Below, in pieces: positions 55,610-59,423 of a DNA stretch of 59,423 nt. Each line of letters opens with the position of its first letter. Position 1 is the stretch's first letter. The DNA is taken from positions 68,924 to 128,346 of the forward strand of contig CASFZJ010000002.1 of assembly GCA_949299165.1 (NCBI GenBank), written 5' to 3'. The notes under the pieces were generated by a model. It searched no databases. It was not told where the DNA came from and saw only the letters and a list, made by a program, of their open reading frames with translations. This DNA comes from an uncultured bacterium. GTDB taxonomy: Bacteria > Bacillota_I > Bacilli_A > RFN20 > CAG-826. The translations under genes and the position numbers were made by a program.

Positions 55610-57265
55610 ATGGGATTTACACTAAATATTGATGGCGTAAAACGCTCTTTCGATAAAAAAGTCGAATTATTAGATTTAACGGACGGAAACAAAGATATAA
55701 TTTGTGCAACCGTTAATGGTCGCGTTAGAGAATTAAATTACGATGTTTATTACGATGCAGACATTAAATTTTTAAAAGTAAACGACCATGATGCAATGGG
55801 AATTTACGAAAGAGGAATCCGTTTTCTCTTTGCAATGGCCACTCACAATCTTTATCCGGACTTAAGATTTAGATTAACCTATAGCGTTTCTCGAACAATT
55901 TACGCAGAAATTAACGATAAAGACACAACAAAATTTCTAACTGAAGACATGGTTAACGACATTGAAAAAGAAATGCATAGAATTGTTGATGCAGATTATG
56001 AATTTAAAAGGCTTATCAAAACTAACGAAGAAGCTAAAGAAATTTATAAAAAGTTTGGACTTTACGATAAACTAGAAATCCTACCATATCGAAAAGAGAA
56101 AACCGTTCACTTCTACGATTGCAATGGTTATTTCAATTATATGTATGGAAAAATGGTGCCAAGTACTGGATATTTAAAAGAATTTAATCTTATTTTTTAC
56201 ACACCAGGTTTAGTTATTCAATATCCACGTAGCGAAAATGATGGTAAAATACCTGCTTTTAAGGATGAGCCGGTTTTTTCTGATTCTCTAATTAGAGCTC
56301 AAGAATGGTCTGATTTAGTGGATCTTACTACAGTTTCTCATATTAATCAAAGAATTAAAGATGATGAATTAAGTGCTGTTGAATTAATCAACCTCTGCGA
56401 AAACCGTCACAACAGAATGCTTTGTGAACTGGGCCAACAAATTGAAAGCAACATTAAAAAGATAAGATTAATTTGTATTGCTGGGCCTTCAAGTAGCGGA
56501 AAAACTACTTTTGCTGATAGACTTACAGTCGAACTTAAATCTCGTGGAATAAATCCAGTAAGAATTTCGATGGATGACTATTATAAAAGAAGAGAAGATG
56601 TGCCAAAAGATGAAGATGGAAATTATGACTTTGAGTGCCAGGAAGCGCTTGATATCAAACTTTTCAATCAAAATCTTGTCGCATTACTTAATGGTCAAAC
56701 AGTAGCTTTACCTTCTTTTGATTTCAAAACAAATGATCGAGTATTTAACAGAAAACTTAAAATTGGGCCAAATGATCCGATTATTATCGAAGGAATTCAT
56801 GCTTTAAATGAAGCTGTTACCACTTCAATTCCAAAGTATCTTAAATTCAAGATTTATATTTCGCCACAGGCACAAATCAATCTTGATAACGAAAATCCTT
56901 TATCACTTACCGATATCAGACTTCTTAGAAGAATCGTTCGCGATAACCAATATCGTGGAAGCGATGCTGAAGAAACAATTTCAATGTGGCCAATCGTTCG
57001 TAAAGGCGAATTCAAATGGATATATCACACCCAAGAAGACGCAAATTACGTTTTTGATAGTTTCTTAAATTATGAATTATGTGTTCTCAAAAAACATGCG
57101 ATGCCATTACTCCTTAAAATAGATCGTGAAAGTGAGTATGGTCCAGATGCCGAAAGATTAATTAACTTACTTAAATATTTTAAAGACATTGATGAAAAGC
57201 GGATCCCTTCTACTTCGCTTTTGAAAGAATTTATCGGCGGATCATGTTATAGAGACGCCAAATAG
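55610..57265 (+). CDS. Uridine kinase-like protein with TGS/threonyl-tRNA synthetase-like N-terminus
   Basis: The 551-residue protein has a TGS-like start (TLNIDGVKRSFDKKVELLDL), a region similar to the N2 editing-like part of ThrRS (up to about 260), and a C-terminal uridine kinase/phosphoribulokinase domain. Walker A is AGPSSSGKTTFADRL, with the nucleobase region SMDDYYKRREDVP following. The family occurs in Firmicutes; its substrate is unknown. The ATG at 55610 has GAGGT at the right distance, so the 13 codons upstream are rejected. Confidence 0.85.
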   Translation: MGFTLNIDGVKRSFDKKVELLDLTDGNKDIICATVNGRVRELNYDVYYDADIKFLKVNDHDAMGIYERGIRFLFAMATHNLYPDLRFRLTYSVSRTIYAEINDKDTTKFLTEDMVNDIEKEMHRIVDADYEFKRLIKTNEEAKEIYKKFGLYDKLEILPYRKEKTVHFYDCNGYFNYMYGKMVPSTGYLKEFNLIFYTPGLVIQYPRSENDGKIPAFKDEPVFSDSLIRAQEWSDLVDLTTVSHINQRIKDDELSAVELINLCENRHNRMLCELGQQIESNIKKIRLICIAGPSSSGKTTFADRLTVELKSRGINPVRISMDDYYKRREDVPKDEDGNYDFECQEALDIKLFNQNLVALLNGQTVALPSFDFKTNDRVFNRKLKIGPNDPIIIEGIHALNEAVTTSIPKYLKFKIYISPQAQINLDNENPLSLTDIRLLRRIVRDNQYRGSDAEETISMWPIVRKGEFKWIYHTQEDANYVFDSFLNYELCVLKKHAMPLLLKIDRESEYGPDAERLINLLKYFKDIDEKRIPSTSLLKEFIGGSCYRDAK

Positions 57266-57293
57266 ATGGCTTGGAACGTCTATTTGGCCTTAT
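57257..57293 (+). terminator. Intrinsic terminator after the uridine kinase-like gene
   Basis: GCCAAATAGA (57257-57266) and TCTATTTGGC (57279-57288) form a perfect 10-bp stem that includes the TAG stop, followed by CTTATTTT on the plus strand. Confidence 0.75.
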
Positions 57294-57302
57294 TTTACAA
57301 AA

Positions 57303-58427
57303 TCACTTCTGATTTGATATTTTCTTATTACTTAAAAAGGTTGCTTTGCAGATTGAATAGATAGAATGAAGTTCTCCTAGGTATATTTTTTTCATTCTCT
57401 CGTATTGCTCAATAACTTCTTTTGAATTTGCACTCTTATATAAAGCTTCAAAAATCATTTCCAATCTGAAGAAAGACTCGTAAAGATTTAAAATTGTGAT
57501 TTCAAAGTAATATGATCTTCGGGAAAAAAGTAATAGCGGAGATGAATGAGCAATTTCACTAGCCATTTCATAAATTTTAGCATAACTTGAAAGTCCGGCT
57601 AATTTTTGAACACCATCTCTGAAATTTAATTTGATTGGATTTTCTGGGGTAATTTCTTTTGAAGTATATAAATAGCCGTATTCAATGAACTTCTTCATGT
57701 CTTTGCTTTTAAGACCATGTTCTTTCATTTCAGACTTTATTTCTTCAAAAATTGCATCAACTTCTTCTTTATTTTTGATTTGACCACGATAAGCTAACGC
57801 ATAACGAATATGTTTGAAATATCCTTCATACATTTCTTTACCATTCTTTACTAGACAAAGCATAATACATTCGTTTTCATGAAGTGTTCTCCAAGTAGAG
57901 AATGCTTCAGTTTCGAAACCATCGATAAGTAAAGTCAAAATGCACTTACCCATCTTTAAAGCTTTTAAAAGCATATCTCTAATTAAAGTCGCCCCACGAT
58001 CTTTAAAACTGATTCTTTCTAATGTTCTTAAAGAGAAGTTTAAATATAGATCTAACGTTGAAATTGGGGGATTAAATCTATTAAGAAAAGCTTCTGATTT
58101 AAAATTTAATTTTTCGTTGGTTAAGAACTTATCAGCACATAAACTGGCAATCATTTGAAGAGAATCAGTATTTTCAAATACATCAGATTTGTCGCGGTTC
58201 TTAATGGTAAATAAGAAATATTTGTATTCGTTTAAGATATAAAGAATCACAATATAGTGGTTAATATCAACATTAAACTCGTTCTTTGCTTGGTTCGAAA
58301 CTTCGTTTACTGTTTCAATAACCATTTCATAAATTTCGTAAAGATAATCGAAATCGCTTTCATCGGCATATTTACGAGATTTTATAAAGCTTATAAATGC
58401 TTCTTTTGTTACCTTATTCGCTTGCAT
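57303..58427 (-). CDS. DUF5677-like protein
   Basis: The 374-residue soluble helical protein has the conserved R-TLHENE region (TEAFSTWRTLHENECIMLCLV, split here around WRTLHE) and later AHSSPLLLF, as in DUF5677 proteins. The function is unknown. The ATG at 58427 lies 7 bases after TATAAT with no ribosome binding site, so it may be leaderless. Confidence 0.7.
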   Translation of the reverse strand: MQANKVTKEAFISFIKSRKYADESDFDYLYEIYEMVIETVNEVSNQAKNEFNVDINHYIVILYILNEYKYFLFTIKNRDKSDVFENTDSLQMIASLCADKFLTNEKLNFKSEAFLNRFNPPISTLDLYLNFSLRTLERISFKDRGATLIRDMLLKALKMGKCILTLLIDGFETEAFSTWRTLHENECIMLCLVKNGKEMYEGYFKHIRYALAYRGQIKNKEEVDAIFEEIKSEMKEHGLKSKDMKKFIEYGYLYTSKEITPENPIKLNFRDGVQKLAGLSSYAKIYEMASEIAHSSPLLLFSRRSYYFEITILNLYESFFRLEMIFEALYKSANSKEVIEQYERMKKIYLGELHSIYSICKATFLSNKKISNQK

Positions 58428-58475
58428 AAACCTAATTATAAAGAAATTTTACGAAAATTACCTTAAAAATTATCC

Positions 58476-59027
58476 TTAAATTAAATCTTTCTCCTCGTTA
58501 TCTCTTTCACCTGGAAAATAGAATTTATGATAGTGAATTGTTTTATAAATCGTTAAAGGTTTCTTCAATAAATTTAAGCAAATCGCTTCAATTTCAAATC
58601 CTTCTTTAACCATTTCTTCCAGTGCTTGTAGTTCCATTTTTGTAAATTTAACACTATTCACTGGGTATCTTTCGACAAAATTATAATACTTTCGAAAGTC
58701 ACGATAGATTCTAAGCCTTGCGTCCCTATTAAAGACTAAGGCCGAATAAATTTTCCCATCTTTATTCATTGCTACAATCTCCCCGACGCCAAGCTTATTA
58801 ATCTTTGCGTATTTTGACGCTCCAACTAAACGTACACCATATTGTTTCAAAGATACTAAACCTATAGTTGATAGATAAAGCAAGAACGAATCTCGATCTA
58901 CTTTCTCTTCATTGAATTCGTTTAGTAGTTTGCTCAATTCAATGTACATTTGTTGAAAGGTCAAACACTTCATTGAAATTTTTTCTTCCAGTAGTTTATC
59001 TGGAATTTCCATGTCTAATATTCTCAT
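58476..59027 (-). CDS. Conserved protein of unknown function
   Basis: The 183-residue protein is soluble, with a helical N-terminus (about 1-60) and a beta part (GEIVAMNKDGKIYSALVFN). I recognise no family. AAGGGA lies 9 bases before the ATG at 59027, so the first six codons of the longer frame (from 59045) are rejected. An imperfect palindrome TCACCTT-GCGGT-AAAGTGA (59109-59127) upstream may be its operator. Confidence 0.6.
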   Translation of the reverse strand: MRILDMEIPDKLLEEKISMKCLTFQQMYIELSKLLNEFNEEKVDRDSFLLYLSTIGLVSLKQYGVRLVGASKYAKINKLGVGEIVAMNKDGKIYSALVFNRDARLRIYRDFRKYYNFVERYPVNSVKFTKMELQALEEMVKEGFEIEAICLNLLKKPLTIYKTIHYHKFYFPGERDNEEKDLI

Positions 59028-59206
59028 AAGTGAATATCCCTTCATCTTTACCGAAAGAGTAGATTAAAACATTAGTGTTTAAACTTTAAATATTCCTAAT
59101 ATTTTCGTTCACCTTGCGGTAAAGTGATTTTAAATCTAGCACTATAAATAAAATTAAGCAAATAAATTTTTTTCGATAAAATCGGTACTTTTCAATAATT
59201 TATCGC

Positions 59207-59238
59207 TTAAAAAAATAAAAACCCCACAAATAAGGGGT
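59207..59238 (-). terminator. rRNA operon terminator
   Basis: On the minus strand AACCCC and GGGGTT pair around TTATTTGT, followed by TTTTATTTTTTT. It lies about 90 bases 3' of the 5S rRNA and would end the ribosomal operon. Confidence 0.75.
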
Positions 59239-59330
59239 TAAATTCTCGTTAAATTTCTTTAAAAATTTTTTTAATTTCTTTAGAAATTTAATAAATATTC
59301 TTATAAAAAAATAAAGAGAAAAAGAAAAAA

Positions 59331-59423
59331 GCCCGGCGACGTGTTATTCTTGCCAAAGGCTACCTTCACCACTGCAGTGCTTAACTTCTCTGTTCGGGAT
59401 GGGAAGAGGTGTGTCCACTGCGT
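59331..59423 (-). rRNA. rrf: 5S ribosomal RNA, partial (5' end beyond the window)
   Basis: The minus strand reads the 5S core: CCCATCCCGAACAGAGAAG and TTAAGC, then the helix region to CGTCGCCGGGC at the 3' end (59331). About 93 of the normal 115-120 bases are inside the window. The rest of the rRNA operon lies to the right. Confidence 0.95.

Overview
The window is AT-rich, gene-dense bacterial DNA that reads as a low-GC Firmicutes/Bacilli-type anaerobe, probably from a little-studied gut-type lineage. Evidence: AddAB rather than RecBCD, GatCAB, Rex-linked adhE, an [FeFe] hydrogenase with group-B-like motifs, tandem CIRCE sites, a cre-like site, a TPP riboswitch with an attenuator, and frequent AGGAGG-type ribosome binding sites. 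TGA works as a stop here: several genes end in ATGA stop-start overlaps (ligA/gatC, the ATPase/TOPRIM pair, the Wzy/GT2 pair), so genetic code 4 is not supported. Most genes are on the minus strand.

Layout. (1) 1-8.4 kb: an exopolysaccharide/capsule cluster on the minus strand, with a Wzy/ligase-like membrane protein, a priming sugar-phosphate transferase, glycosyltransferases of families GT4, GT32 and GT2, a hexapeptide acetyltransferase, a second Wzy-like protein and a GT4 gene cut by the window edge. (2) 8.4-17.5 kb: an accessory region. It starts with an 860-base stretch that has a strong promoter and three consecutive hairpins built to one plan (candidate non-coding RNA). It continues with a Fic AMP-transferase, a DUF308 protein, an SDR, a TPR protein, a DinJ-YafQ toxin-antitoxin pair, an ATPase plus TOPRIM two-gene module with its own palindrome-covered promoter, a nucleotidyltransferase gene broken by an early TGA, tRNA-Ala(CGC), and a frameshifted flavin reductase-like gene. 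(3) 17.5-31.1 kb: a long replication/repair/translation run read pcrA, ligA, gatC, gatA, gatB, addB, addA. (4) 31.2-37.7 kb: the t6A tRNA modification cluster (tsaE, tsaB, rimI, tsaD) with DUF402 and asnS, and small unknown genes. (5) 37.7-39.6 kb: thiT and thiN under a TPP riboswitch. (6) 39.7-47 kb: MBL hydrolase, ung, ureohydrolase and hydrogenase, then adhE and rex. (7) 47-59 kb: an atypical response regulator, DUF2804, Nudix, DUF2974 lipase-like and ClC channel genes, an Hsp20-HtpG heat-shock unit under two CIRCE elements, a uridine-kinase-like protein, two unknowns, and the 3' part of a 5S rRNA that must end an rRNA operon lying beyond the right edge.

How the genes fit together. The metabolic genes suggest fermentation, with NADH reoxidised by AdhE, H2 metabolism by the hydrogenase, Rex as NADH sensor and a cre-like site for carbon control. 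Thiamine is salvaged by uptake plus pyrophosphorylation. Phage or stress defence is represented by the ATPase/TOPRIM pair, YafQ, Fic and the decayed nucleotidyltransferase, all within 7 kb next to a tRNA gene.

Most worth a second look: the three-hairpin RNA upstream of fic; the ATPase-TOPRIM pair; several apparently leaderless genes, three of which share one exact promoter-to-ATG geometry; a roughly 25-base motif found about ten times, always on the plus strand; and a response regulator whose phosphoacceptor Asp is Glu.
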